Below, in pieces: positions 42,756 through 54,849 of a stretch of DNA of 64,000 bases (position 1 is its first letter; every line of letters begins with the position of its first letter). The DNA is from Diphasiastrum complanatum (taxonomy: Eukaryota > Streptophyta > Lycopodiopsida > Lycopodiales > Lycopodiaceae): the NCBI GenBank assembly GCA_029204225.1, contig CM055096.1:31932305-31996304 (forward strand), given 5' to 3'. The position numbers and the translations under genes were made by a program. The notes below the pieces were generated by a model. That model had not been told where the DNA came from and did no database searches. It was given only the letters and a program-made list of their open reading frames with translations.

Positions 42756-45700
42756 TTAGCCACGATCTAGAATACTCCTATTGATGTCATGATATTTGAT
42801 TAGATATCCGTACCCCATGGTACTTGGCTGATCTTCTTGGTCAGTTGAGGAGCACGACTGATTTCGTATTTTGTCGTGTCGTATTGTGTCGTCTTTTGTC
42901 AAAAATTCAGGATTGAAAGCTAGCAAAGCTTTGGCATTAGAAACAAAATGTTTCTTCAGCTCCCCCTCAAAGCATGATAGCTTGACAACTCCAAGGTTGT
43001 TCCTCTGTCTCTCGAATAGACCTTTGTCTAGGGCTTTTGTGAAAATGTCAGCAACCATGTCTTTTGTTCCAATGAAGGTGGTCTGCAGCTTTTTTCCCAA
43101 TCAGATCCCTGATCAAGTGGTACTTGATCGCAATGTGTTTCATCCTTGAGTGAAACACATGGTCTTTCGTCAGATGTATTGCAGATGTGTTGCTCATCTG
43201 CAAAACCAGAGGTTCGTTGTTTGTTTCGTCCAATTTGTCCAGGAACTGTTTGAGCCAAATTATCTCGTTGGCTATCTTTGCTGCTGCAACATACTCTGCT
43301 TCACAGGATGATTGAGCCACTATGGTCTGCTTCTTGCTGACCCAGAGAATTGTCACTCCTGACGCAATGGTCCATCCTCCTGAGATACTTTTATAGTCAT
43401 CTTTGAGGGATGCCCAACTAGCATCACTATAGGAAAGTATGTGAAACCCTACATCACGACAATAACACAAACCATAATCCTTTGTTAGTTGAAGATATTG
43501 CAAAATTTATTTTGCAATCTTCCAATGAGTCGAGCCAGGATTCGTGCAGAATTGGCTCATCCTGAACACTGCATAAGCAATGTCAAGACGTGTGTTGTCT
43601 ACAACGTACATCAGCGATCCTATCAGTTTTCTGTAAGGTGTGAGCTGCATCAATTCTCTCTCTACTTCAGTCCTCGAACAATTTTCATTTGTCAGCACTG
43701 TTCCTGCAAGCATTGGAGTATTTGCTCCTTTGCAATTCAGCATCCCAAAATCCTCCATGATTTTTTAGGTGTATCTGGATTGATGAAGGTACAATTTACC
43801 TCCCTCATGGTCCCTTTCAGTTTGTAAGGTAACACCTGGCCTCTCCCAGATCCACAATCTCGAAATGTTTCGAGATGTCTTTCTTCACTTCAACAATCAG
43901 CTTCTCACTCTTGCAGAGTATTAGAGTGTCGTCCACATACACAGCCACAATGATGATCTTCCCATCTGTAATTCTCACATACAAATTGGAATCAGCCATT
44001 AGTGGCTTGAATTCCAAGGATTTTAGGGCTTGATCTTTCTTCTTGTACCATTGTCGAGTTGACTACTTCAGATCATAGGTACTCCTATGCATTCTGCATG
44101 CATAATTAGGAAGCGAATTCGAGACATAACATGGGGGTTGATCCATGTAGACCTCTTCGTCTAACTCACCATGCAAGAAGTTTGTCTTCTCGTCCACAAT
44201 GTGGATCCTGAGGTCATAAGCAACTGCATATGCAAATAACAAACATAGGGACGAATGTTTCACGATAGGAGAGAAGATTTCAGAATAATCAATACCATAT
44301 CTCTGAGAGAATCCCTTCGCTACCAGTCTTGTCTAATATTTTGAAACATTTCCATCTGGTCCATACTTTAGCTTGTAAACCCATTTGCATTTTATAGTCT
44401 TTCGCTTATCTGGTAATGGATGCAACGTCCATACCTGGTTTTTCCTCGTGGATTCCATCTCCTCATTCATGGGCTTGGATCCATTTGTCCTTTTCTAGAC
44501 ATTCAATTGCCTCCTCGAATGTCTGTGGTTAGTCACTGAATCTACAGAATTCTTCTGATGTGGAAGCTAAGCTGCCTGGCACATATCTTGTTGGCGCTCT
44601 TCGTTGTCTTGTCGACCTTCTAGGAGATCCTCCTGGGACAACAATTCCTTTGCCCTTGTCTGCTCTACTAGGTCCCGAACCATCTTGGTTTATAGGTTCT
44701 GTAGCAGAAGGCTGCCTCTTGAATCTTTCATTTTGTGATTCATCACTTGAATGCGAAGTGACTCAAAAATCTTCGTTTCGTGTTCGTCTTCTGCTCCCTC
44801 TGTCGCTGGTGGTAGATCATAGTATTGTCTTTCCAAAATTTCATAGTTGATAGGATCATCATTGGCCATTGTCCTACTCTCATCAAATTTGACATCTCTC
44901 ACTATCTTCGCAGTGACATGTCCGGCATGTAGTCTCTATAGTATGACGAATTGTTGTCATATCCTACCAGAAATTCCTGTTCAGCTTTCTCATCAAGCTT
45001 CTTTCGAAGCTTATTAGAGATATGTGCATAAGCTGCACAACCAACGATTCTGATGTGAGACAGGTTGGGCTTTCTACCCCACCATAATTCGTGTGGTGTT
45101 GTGTGAGGGACACCACACTTCCTTGTCCTGTTCTGAATGTATGCAGCTGTAGCTACTGCTTCAGCCCACAGTACTCTTGGAGCTTTCGAGTAGGCCATCA
45201 TGCATCTAACAACTTCCATCAGAGTTCTATTCTTTTCTTCTGTGACATCGTTGTATTGCGGTGTGTAAGCTGCAGTCCTTCTATGAATGATACCACGATC
45301 ATTGCAGAAGTCAGTGAAGCAATTCAAGATGTATTCACCACCTCGATCTATTTTGATCTGCTGCCAGTGAATCTCTCTACCCAATTCACATACTCTGTGA
45401 ATTTATCAAATGCTTCTGATTTATTTTCTGAATAAAATACACTTTGACGAATTTACTATAATCATCAATGAAAGTAATATAATATTTCAAGCCTCCTACT
45501 GAGATCACATTGAAAGGCCCACAGATGTCAGGATGCACTAGTCGTTCTGTAGGAGTCTTTGACAAATGGAGTGCGAGACATCTTACCCTTCAAGCATGCA
45601 TCACAGGTGGTCGAATTGTTCGCATTTGAGATGTTGACCCCTGTTATTGCTCCATGATGGCTTGCTTGGTAAAGTGCCATTGAGTTCATATGGCATAGTC

Positions 45701-46510
45701 TCCTGTGCCACAGAGTGTCTGGCAAATCATCATGAGTCTGATGCACTTGATGTGCAGGCAGGCGTACCTTCAGGTGATATAGATTACCTTTTCTTTTGCC
45801 TTGAGTGATCAGGGTACTGGTACTGGCATCAATAACGTTGCATGTTTCGTCAGAAAATGTCACACGCATCCCTACATCAACTATCCTTGCCACAGAAAGC
45901 AAGTCCTACTACAGTGTAGGCACGAACAGAACATCTTCGAGTCATCTGTTTCTGCCATTCGTGTTGAGCCACAGTGAACCAATACCGTTCACTTGGTGTT
46001 TGGATCCCTCTCCAATAACAATAAATCTTGAAGGATCAGCACTTCAAAAATCAGACATAATTCATCTTGATGTCATAAAGTGTGAGGTAGCTCCTGAGTC
46101 TAGGATCACCTCCTGTGTGTCAGGCATTGACACTGCACACATGTCTGCACAAATGTAGGCAGCCGAACAATTTCTGTTTGATCTCTCTTCGCCCATTTTC
46201 AAGCTCTCTGGCTCCTCAACATAGGATGAACTATTGTTGTTCTCCTGTCTATTCTATACTGATTTGTTCCTTACGTTCAGACGGCAATCCATGGCTGCAT
46301 GACCTTTCTTGTGGCAGTGGATACACTCAATTTTTGGATTGAGCCATCACGTATCGACTGTGTCCCCTTCTCGTCTGCATCTCACACAAGCCTTCTTTTC
46401 TCCACCTTGTTGTTTTGACCTCCCTTTGTTCTTCCACTTGTCTTTGCTAGTCCCCTCTGCTTGCTGATCACGATCTTGCCTTTGGTTCGACTCTCTCTTA
46501 AGCTTGAATT
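42756..46510 (-). pseudogene. Decayed Ty1/copia gag-pol, minus strand, 5' truncated
   Basis: In minus-strand order: gag zinc knuckle CIHCHKKGHAAMDC (about 46340-46290); protease site LDSGATSHFM (about 46110); gag-pre-integrase LWHRRLCHMN and CDACLKGKMSRTPF (45720-45550); integrase core with IDRGGEY and the conserved PQYND and EKNRTL block (45384-44902); reverse transcriptase pieces including YVDDTLIL (about 43940) and the later TRLDIAYAV block (43758-43507); and RNase H with YSDASWA and SSCEAEYVA (43503-43048). At least eight frameshifts or stops separate the pieces, so it cannot be functional. Sequence homology ends near 46510, before the gag start, and no 5' LTR was seen. Target site: intergenic. 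Confidence 0.9.
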
Positions 46511-47865
46511 GTAAGTAAGATTAGTAGGAATAAGATTATAGCCATCACATGTTCACATTGAAAAAACTTCGTAAGCTACTCACTTTCTTTAAGTTATTAG
46601 AATTTCAAAAAAAAATTATATGCTCTCAAAGCGTTGATCTTGTGTAAAACTTGTAGTTTTCAATGCTAAAAGTCACATGGATTTTCATTGTGTTACAAAA
46701 TATCCAAGTTTTTTCAAAAAAATGTTGTAGACATGCTCATTACAGTCTAAAAGTCTAAAAAAATGCTTGCCAAAAAATGCCCACCAAAAAAACACACCCA
46801 TTAAAAAGGGAAAATATGTTACATCCTTACCCAGTCAAAAGGATATTAGAGTTCCTTAGGTGAGGAAGTGAAGCCTTCGGTGGCAAATTGTTACATGGGA
46901 TCTTATAAGGCCCATGGGTACTGAATTAATATGTGAGGACTCCAACTCCATCAAGAGTCATTTGGAGCAATGCATTGCTTATGACAATTCAGTAATTAAT
47001 AACAATGACGCAAAAAGAACTTCAAACTAATTCATCATCCGAGGAAGGCTGCAAATTTGAAATTTAAAGTAGCAATAAAGAAGCATATTAACTACAATGT
47101 TTATTAATATAATTTGACATATATATAATTATATTGAACTTATAGAAGTAAAAATTGATACTTGTAAAATTAGCCAACATATTTGTCACTAAAAAGAGTT
47201 AGTTGCAACTGGAGTTAATTTGGATTGCATGAAGATTTTGTGGGGCAGATGCACATGAGACCACCAGTTTCTATATATATACTAGTAGAAACTTGCCCTC
47301 TAGCATTTAAATTATTGGATTCTAGATTTCCACTACCTGTCTTCTCTATCTCATTATACTTTTACAATTCATGGCTTGGGGGTGAGATGCTAGTCTTCTA
47401 AAGATTCATCTCTAGTTGGTTGGGTAGTTTGACTTCCCCTAGTCTCTCTTTTGTCTATATTTTTATCTTAATCTTAATCATCGCTTGGGTGTTTGTACAT
47501 GCATCAAGTAGATGATCAAGATAAAGAAGAGAGCTTTGTACATGCATCAAGTAGATGATCAAGATAAAGAAGAGAGGTTTGTAATTATCCTAGAAAAATA
47601 CACTGAGGATGACTGTGAAACAAGTAAGTTGTCCAAGCAGTTGGAATAAACATATGAAGGAATGATAAGAGTAATTAGGAATATTCTATGGAGAAACGAA
47701 CTTCAGCCTATCCAGAAATTGTATGCAGAATGAATTTCAGCCTATCAAGAATGCATGATAAAAGTATATTCTTGAATAGATTATGGTGACCTAGCTAAAG
47801 ACTCCTAAATTTATGAAAATACAATGTGCACTTATGGATTTTCTATCCATTGAACCTTCAGCAAA
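46511..47865. other. Intergenic, no gene seen
   Basis: AT-rich. Contains the 43-bp tandem duplication at 47.5 kb, listed separately. Confidence 0.4.
47492..47577. repeat. Exact 43-bp tandem duplication
   Basis: The unit TTTGTACATGCATCAAGTAG... AAAGAAGAGAG occurs twice back to back (47492 and 47535), differing only at its last base. It looks recent. Confidence 0.9.
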
Positions 47866-47869
47866 GTCC

Positions 47870-48125
47870 GAATATGAAAAACCATAAAAGTTAGGTGATG
47901 ATCCCTGATACAATATGCCAAAATCTCGAGTTCCCATGATGTATCTCAAAACTCTCTTCCCTAGCTTCCAATGACTCGAACTAGGATCTTGCAGAAATTG
48001 GTTTAATCCAACACAATAGCTTAGATCGGGTCTTGTGATGGTTAGATATATAAGTGAATCAATTAGCTTCCTATAGAGATAATGTCCTTGGAGGGTCTTT
48101 CATTACCTCTTATAGTTAACTTTAC
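47870..48125 (-). pseudogene. Copia reverse-transcriptase/RNase H linker fragment
   Basis: The minus strand reads YRKLIDSLIYLTITRPDLSY, then SHWKLGKRVLRYIMGTRDFG, the conserved copia block between reverse transcriptase and RNase H. It is about 70 codons long with no continuation. Truncated relic. Confidence 0.85.
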
Positions 48126-48189
48126 ATTTGATTGATCTTCAAGAGATGTTGATCAATGAAAAATATAGGCTTCAAGCAAGAGGTGGACC

Positions 48190-48640
48190 TTCATGAACAT
48201 CTCAAGTTGGAGAGGAGTCTATGTTCATCAAGGGCAAATTCAAGGGCAAAAGCAAAAGCAAGTGGTCTAAAGGACAAGATCAAGGGGAGGCTTCTTCAAA
48301 TGCGGCAAAAAGAAAGATAGATCAGAGTTCAAGTGCTTCTATTGTGGCATCAAAGGACACTTTGCAAGTGAGTGCTACAAGAAGAAGATAGATACAAGAG
48401 ACAAGCAAGGTAATCTTACTCATGTTGAAGATGGTTTGGATGTTCAAAATTCAAAATGATGATGCTTTTGTGATGTCTTCATGTATGCTGGCTAATGATG
48501 GAGATCTAGATCCATGGTGGATTGATAGTAGAGCAAGTTCACACATGACTTTTTACAAAGAGTACTTCACTTCTTTGTAGGCATATGGAGATGACAAGAG
48601 GGTGATCTACATGGCCAATGATGGTGAGTGTGCAATCAAA
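48190..48640 (+). pseudogene. Copia gag zinc knuckle and protease fragment
   Basis: The plus strand reads FKCFYCGIKGHFASECYKKK (about 48330-48388), a CCHC knuckle, then after a frameshift DPWWIDSRASSHM (about 48512-48550), where the catalytic DSG of the protease has become DSR. It resembles the gag-protease of the element at 33.7-35.3 kb. A dead fragment in opposite orientation to the RT fragment next to it. Confidence 0.8.
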
Positions 48641-50226
48641 GAAATCAAGGAAGCTTCAAGTTTAAACAATAAAGACCTCAAGCCTCAAACTCTTATAAGA
48701 AAATGCAAAATCATTAACCAACCACTTTTTAATAGTATGTGATATCTTGATTGTAGGGCCTAAGATTTGAAACATGCAAACCTAAATAAGGAAGACCAAA
48801 GTTTGAAAGGCACAACAAATTTCCAGCAACATAATCCATTGTGTGGATATTGTGTCAAGATCCTAACTCTCTAAAATTATCATTGATATTGAGAGGATAA
48901 TTCAAAATGTGTAGAAGAATAACATGTGGATAATCCATGCAACTACATGTTCCAAAGAACCAAGGCAAATATTGACCCTGAAAAAAGTCTCATAGACTCA
49001 TTTTTATGCACAAGGATTATCGTGTCAGTGACATTCGACACATTTAGTCATATCATCTAAAAGGAATCAATTAAGTAGGATAAGGCATGGATCCACAAGT
49101 GGAATATCCACCTCAATTTCTCCCCCTAATATGTTGTCAAAAGTTTCAATTTCAAATGTACCGAACTATCAATCTTGTGGTACTCCACCAAAAAAAAAAA
49201 ATCAATCTTATATTGATGACAAGCTTGAAAGAGTATCCATAAAATTTACTTTGACCTTGATGTTCCACATGAGAATTGTCCACAAATGCTTAAAAGTAGA
49301 AATCTAAAAGGTTTTGAGGTGTGTGTAGTAGATAACTACTACTATTCATATTAGCAATAACTCCTAACAAAGAGGTAACTTTTACTTTTTCAGTCAAAAA
49401 CAATCTCTTGATCATGACACGCTCATCTATAAATTCCAGAGAAGCTCACTTCTCACTTGGTAGGGCATGGAAACCCTCCGTTAAATTTCCCTAGTCTGCA
49501 GCAGCTGATGTTTGTATAAGCAAATCTTTGATAGAATTCAATTTGTGGTATAGTCAGATTCGCTTACGACAGTTTCTTTGTAATCATTTTTACACCCCGA
49601 GAATACCCAAAAATCTTTCCATGACAAATTCTGCAAACAAACCAATCAACTTTATCCTCAATCTATCAAGCACATCAGCCAAAAATCGTACAAACATGCA
49701 GTCCCAAAAATGTATTGATTTTTTTGCTAGATGAAGCGGTTCGGACATAACCACAACATATTTACTCTACAAAAATATAGGCAAGTAAGAAGCAAAAATG
49801 TTCAAAGAACTTTACAAGTGAAAGGTGAACTGATCTGAATACCATAACGATTCAGAATGGTGGCATTCATTGCAAGGAAAGAGTATATCAAATGAATCAT
49901 GCAACAAACTCCATGATAAAAGATAGAACTAAGCCTCCACGCAAATGTCTCCACAAAAATACATTCTAACACCTACAAAACATGATTTATTGGATGCCAT
50001 ATACTCTACTTCTCGAGAGGTAGATAGGTCAAATTGTAGAAAACAAGTGACTGCTCTTAAGCAGCGAAGTACTTGTGTTTATGCAGAAAAATCAATCAGA
50101 AGTACAAAGGGAGAACGATTAGTTTCTGACATATGACCTAAGAGGTTGAATGTTTGTAGACACAATAAGCTGCAAGAGCTATTGACAGCACTTACTCATG
50201 CAACAATATGGAGTTTAGCATAAAGA
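48641..50226. other. Intergenic, no gene seen
   Basis: Short, non-conserved open frames only. Presumably includes the 3' UTR and downstream region of the CASP-like gene. Confidence 0.4.
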
Positions 50227-51502
50227 TCAGGATCTGGAGATATATTTGGCTAAAAAATAACCAGATTCGATTGCTGACATTCCCACAACTACAAAGGTCA
50301 AGAAGCTCATGCTCACAGATGCCGCTGCAATTGTGCAGAAACCACTCAATCCAGTATTTTTGCAGAGAGATTGCCACACACTACCAAATCCGTTGTTGAC
50401 CAGATGCACTGTTTCGGCACCTGCTGCCGAGGTTGCCAGCACCAGATACGCAAAAAACTGTACCAATTGCAAATAGCATGTCATGAAGAGGAGTGATAGT
50501 TTTTTAATGCCGTTAACTTCCAACAAAACAAGCAATGTGTACTTAGCTTAGAGTAATTAGAAAGTACTCTTTATTTGCAACGATCATCTTCTCATTAGGC
50601 TAACCTTCAGGCCTTTGCAAACTAATCAGTTTGATGTTTCATCAATTATTTGTATTGCAGAACATCCAACTTAATCTAGCTTTACTTCAGATGGAAGGAA
50701 TATGGTACAGTAAGTAGGTCACTACGCCTGAATGGCTGTGTGCCCACGCATGTCACAGAGAGACTTAGAAAAAGAGAGACCTGATCAAAACTGAAGCTCA
50801 GGCATTCTGAAAGTGGAGTGGGTAGCAGACCATGCCCTGCAACAATGCTGACGAGAGCACCCAAAGTCTGTGCAAGAGAATATGCGCATACTAGCACATT
50901 TGCGGCAAGAACAGCTCTGCAAAGCACTCCTTTTCCTTAGCACGGATTATTCAGTGAATTGCAATAGATGTTAGCTGGTCTTATTCTACTCAGTTTGAGG
51001 TGGATAAATCAAACTTCAAAGCCATTAAAAGTTGGACATGTGGAAACAACTCTTGTTTCTGAACTGAAAAGTAGAATACTTCACACCCTATTTGTTGGCA
51101 CACGCGATAGAGGTTACTCTGCCAACAAGACTGTCGATGGTGTGGATTGTCGAACAACAGTTTCGTATATGGATGCTGAGCGGAAACTTACTTCATGGTG
51201 CCAAAGTTGGAGTATTTGATATTGACTTGGAATACACCTCCTAGTCCGTCTATTTCCGTGGCGGACTTGCTATCTGAAGCCATCGTTGCAAAGGCAATGA
51301 GGCTTAGCGCTGCAGCAAGTATACGTAGCACCAAATCTGCGACTCTCCAGCAGCGACCCCTTGAGCTGTTCGCGCGTGAGTTTACGTAATACGCCTTGTC
51401 TTGATACTGAGACTCCAAGTTAGGCGCCACTCCATCAAATGATGGGGGTTGAGCAGCATAATTTGGTGCTACGCCGCCCATATTTTGTGCGATGTTGCTC
51501 AT
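50227..51502 (-). CDS. CASP-like membrane protein (Casparian strip membrane domain family)
   Basis: Three exons join in frame on the minus strand: 51502-51192 (donor GAA|GTAAGT), 50916-50781 (acceptor TTTGCAG, donor CAG|GTCTCT) and 50457-50227 (acceptor GGTACAG), giving 225 aa. Four transmembrane segments fit the family: VLRILAAALSLIAFATMA, VLAANVLVCAYSLAQTLGAL, AYLVLATSAAGAETVHLV and SVSMSFLTFVVVGMSAIESG. The Arg in TM1 (LVLR) and the acidic residue in TM3 (AGAET) are those conserved in CASPs/CASPLs, four-helix plasma-membrane proteins that organise membrane domains and wall deposition. The N-terminal 50 residues (NMGGVAPNYAAQPP) are a Pro/Asn-rich cytosolic tail, somewhat long for the family. 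An in-frame ATG at 51550 would add 16 residues; 51502 is preferred because MSN... is the more typical start. The gene appears intact. Confidence 0.9.
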
Positions 51503-53458
51503 TTTCTCTCTGTCTCTCTTATATAATCTATAACTAGATTCACCTGGCACAGCAAGACTCCGGGCTAAGTATATTAGCTCCCACAGAGTAAAAGCTTATG
51601 AGCCACGAAGTTCAATGCTCTGCTCTCTTTTTCCTCCAGCACAGTGCAGAATCCAGATTCCAGATGTAGCACAGCGCAGATGTTATGAACGAGTCTCCTG
51701 TCTAACATATCAGTCAGACCTTGTCCTTGGTCTAATCCTCTCAGAAGCTAGATGCTGGATACCAGCCCACTAGAGCTAGGCCACTTTTAACATCTTATTA
51801 TATCCCTACAGGCTATCACCACTTGCCAAGTTGCTTATAAGTCCAGACTCCAAAGAAAGTAAAACAAAGGGCGGCTGCAGGCCGGGCGACGCAGATGGAG
51901 GTCTCCGCGTTTGACAATCCGCACCTTACTTTTCAGACCACAAACACGGTAACACCTAATTCAAGGTGAAAAATTCTGTGGAAGATTCAGACGTCAACTC
52001 CATGATCACAAGGTATGCCAGCTTGAGATTCACGAAGCTTTATAACCGCCCACCAACTGCGCTTGTTCTTCGTGGTTGATGCTTTGTCTCTAAACATTAG
52101 CTGCAGCTCAATGCTAAGCTACAACGCGTGAGCTCCTTCCTATCAAAAAAGACAACACGTATCAGAGATGAACCAGTAACTATGGCTATATTCCAGAAGT
52201 AGCTAGATTCAGACATTCATGAAAAGATTGCAAAATCAACAAGATGTGGTAGACAGTCAGAATCAATCTCATATTCTATGGTCAGGCTGATTGATGTTGC
52301 GTGGGTTCAGCCGTTGCGATTATGTGTCCATGATCCAGCACGAAGAGCTGCTGAGACGCCTACGACGACGACGACGTGGGCGATGGAAGACGACTTCAGA
52401 AGATGATGGATGACTCTAAAAAGAAATAGTTCTTTGCCACTTCCTCGTGGATCTTGCATTTTCACATTATTCATATACAATTCATGAAGCCACATTTTTT
52501 CGTGATTGTAAGTGTGCCCTAGATTGACTTAGTGCAAGGAGACCATCTCATGAATATCCATTATAGGTCCTTGTAGTAGCTTGCACTTTACTTTGCAACT
52601 CCTTCAAGTTTTGGGTGCGCTCTCTCGTTGAGCTTCCAAGTTAGCCATTATTCTTTTTGTCACATACAGTACTCCTTTGCACTAGCATCTCTTTCTACAA
52701 TTTCTGGGTGCTCCCTCAAAGAGCTTCTCGGTTAACCGTTATTTCTTTTTGGCATATATATTGTTGGCACTAGCATCATTGTGTACAATATTTACATTAT
52801 GTTGGCCTCTAGATCTCTTTACTAATGTGTTGATTGAACTTTGAGCCCCGTATATAGATTTGCATTATCATCATTGTGTACAATAAAGACAGTAAGTTGG
52901 CCTCTAGATGTCCCCTTACGAATGTGTTGACTGAACTTTGAGCCCAAGCCTTGTTATAAAGTTAGGAGTACAGTTTGGGATAACGTTTAGTATCTCATTT
53001 AGAGCACGCCAATGAAGTCTCAAAAACCCATCATATGTAGAACAAAAATATTTAATCTTTTCATTTTTTTTTCAAATGTTTTCATGTGAATATTCAATGC
53101 TAAACAATTTTATTACACTACAGCCGAGGGAAATACAAATTTAACACGATGACATTTGTTTTGGGACTTTGACCTAAAAAAGAGTAATCTTTTTTGGTGT
53201 TCTATAATGGTCCTAGTTTTAGACCAAAATCATGGATTTTTTTAATAAATCTCTAGATTTTGTTTTTAAAAAAAGCCAAAAAATGCATATTTTGAATAAA
53301 GAACTACTGTTACAAGTTTTTTGTTGCAAACTTCATAAAACCATCATAATTACAAATGAAATAATAATTCAAGAGGGCAAATGATTTTTGAGAAATACAA
53401 AACAACTTAAATGATATTCGCACATTCTCTTTTTTAAAGTACATTTTCTAAGGAATTT
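51503..53458. other. Upstream region of the CASP-like gene, no gene seen
   Basis: Should include the CASP-like promoter. A CTCTCTCTGTCTCTCT tract precedes the start (51505-51525). A near-duplicate pair, CTCTTTACTAATGTGTTGATTGAACTTTGAG (about 52817) and its variant (about 52910), lies in AT-rich sequence. No coding signal. Confidence 0.4.
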
Positions 53459-54085
53459 TCACTGATCACAAGTGGAGGATGATGGTTTTTCCATTAATCC
53501 AAGTCGTTCTTTCAATATAGATATAGTTGACTTTCGTAGATAATTGGTCATTGTTAATTCAAAATGAAATGCCAAAACATCTACTTTGCCTATTCTTCCT
53601 TGAGCCCACATAAATTTCACGTTCCTCACCTTGCACAAGCTGCAAGAAATCATTGTCTCGAGGAAGATTTGAAGGTTCAACAATTGTAGTTGAAGTTCCT
53701 AATCTATGAGGCCAATGAAATTCTTCAGTTGTTGATGTATGTTCGAGATTGAGCAAACATATTTTTTGTTCCTCAAAAAGTCCATCCACCAATGCTGATC
53801 AAATTCATCAAAAAAATGATAAGTTGCTAGAATACTTGATTCCAAAAACTTTAATGAGGCAAATGGATCAATCTCACGATGTTGTCTAATTAATGACACG
53901 TTTGGCTTTGGCACATACGATTCCTCGACAATACTTTGAAGCACTGGTAAAGAAATTACCTTCTTGCATCTCAACCTCTTAGAAAGGCAACTAAACATTT
54001 GATCAATTTGATCATGGGTATGTCCTACCAACAAAAATCCTATTTTTACTTTTTTGAAAAAAAAATTCACAGGAATTCTCTCCTC
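53459..54085 (-). pseudogene. DUF7869-like fragment with GHTHDQIDQ motif
   Basis: The minus strand reads FLLVGHTHDQIDQMFSCLSKRL (54040-53980), then QHWWMDFLR, and after a frame change FEEQKICLLN... EFHWPHRLG. The G-H-T-H-x-x-I-D-Q motif is the hallmark I know from DUF7869-type proteins, long proteins often found in transposon-like gene families; I am sure of the motif, less so of the family name. Upstream, the frame runs into the giant inverted repeat at 54089, so the N-terminal part is missing, and at least one frameshift breaks the rest. Probably a piece of the same mobile element as the methyltransferase gene on the other side of the repeat. Confidence 0.6.
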
Positions 54086-54088
54086 TAA

Positions 54089-54580
54089 CCTATGTTGAGC
54101 GTAAGTTGTGTTCGGGTCCTAAGTGACAACCTATGCTCAGCATAGGATGTCGTTGTGATGTTTTGCTTCTTACCACTTAACGACCTATGTTGAGCATAGG
54201 TTGCCTTGATGGTCATTTTCTCACCTATGCTTAGCATAGGTTGTCACTCGGGTCCTATAGTCTCACCTATGCTCAACATAGGATGCCTTTGCATGCTGCA
54301 TGCTATGTTGAGCATAAGGTGAGACTAGAGTACCTGAGTGACAACCTATGTTGACCATAGGTGAGACTAGAGTACTCGAGTGACATCCTATGCTGAGCAT
54401 AGGTGAGACTAGAGTACCCGAGTAACAACCTATGTTGAGCATAGATGAGAAGAGGACCAGAGAGACAACCTATGCTCAACATAGGTCATTAAGTCGTAAG
54501 AAGAAAAACATCATGATGACATCCTATGCTGAGCATAGGTTGTCACTCAGGACCCGAACACAACCTATGCCCAACATAGG
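54089..54580. repeat. 490-bp inverted repeat made of twelve 17-bp palindromes
   Basis: Twelve copies of CCTATGYTNRRCATAGG begin at 54089, 54130, 54184, 54224, 54266, 54303, 54346, 54388, 54429, 54469, 54523 and 54564. Most are about 41 bp apart. The whole array is itself an inverted repeat about position 54334: spacers such as TTGTCACTCGGGTCCTATAG on the left recur as reverse complements on the right, and the two 54-bp spacings mirror each other. Stray copies of the palindrome lie at about 55258 and about 55342, inside the neighbouring gene. Confidence 0.95.
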
Positions 54581-54849
54581 TCGTTACTCGTATTTCTCCC
54601 TTGTTGCAAGCCTCAGTTTGTGAAAAGTAAAAATTTTGAGACCTTTTACCAAGAATATGTGCTTCTACTAGGTTTCATAAGCTTATAAGTCTTTTGAATT
54701 GATAGTTAAATTTTACAAAAATTGCTTATTTTATTTATGATTTTTAGAGATTTCTGACAAAAGTTGTTGGCTATTTAAAGTTTTTAGTATTTTTATTAAG
54801 GTAATGTTTGAAATTTTCCTAAAGAATCTTTCACTTTGCAAATTCTCAA

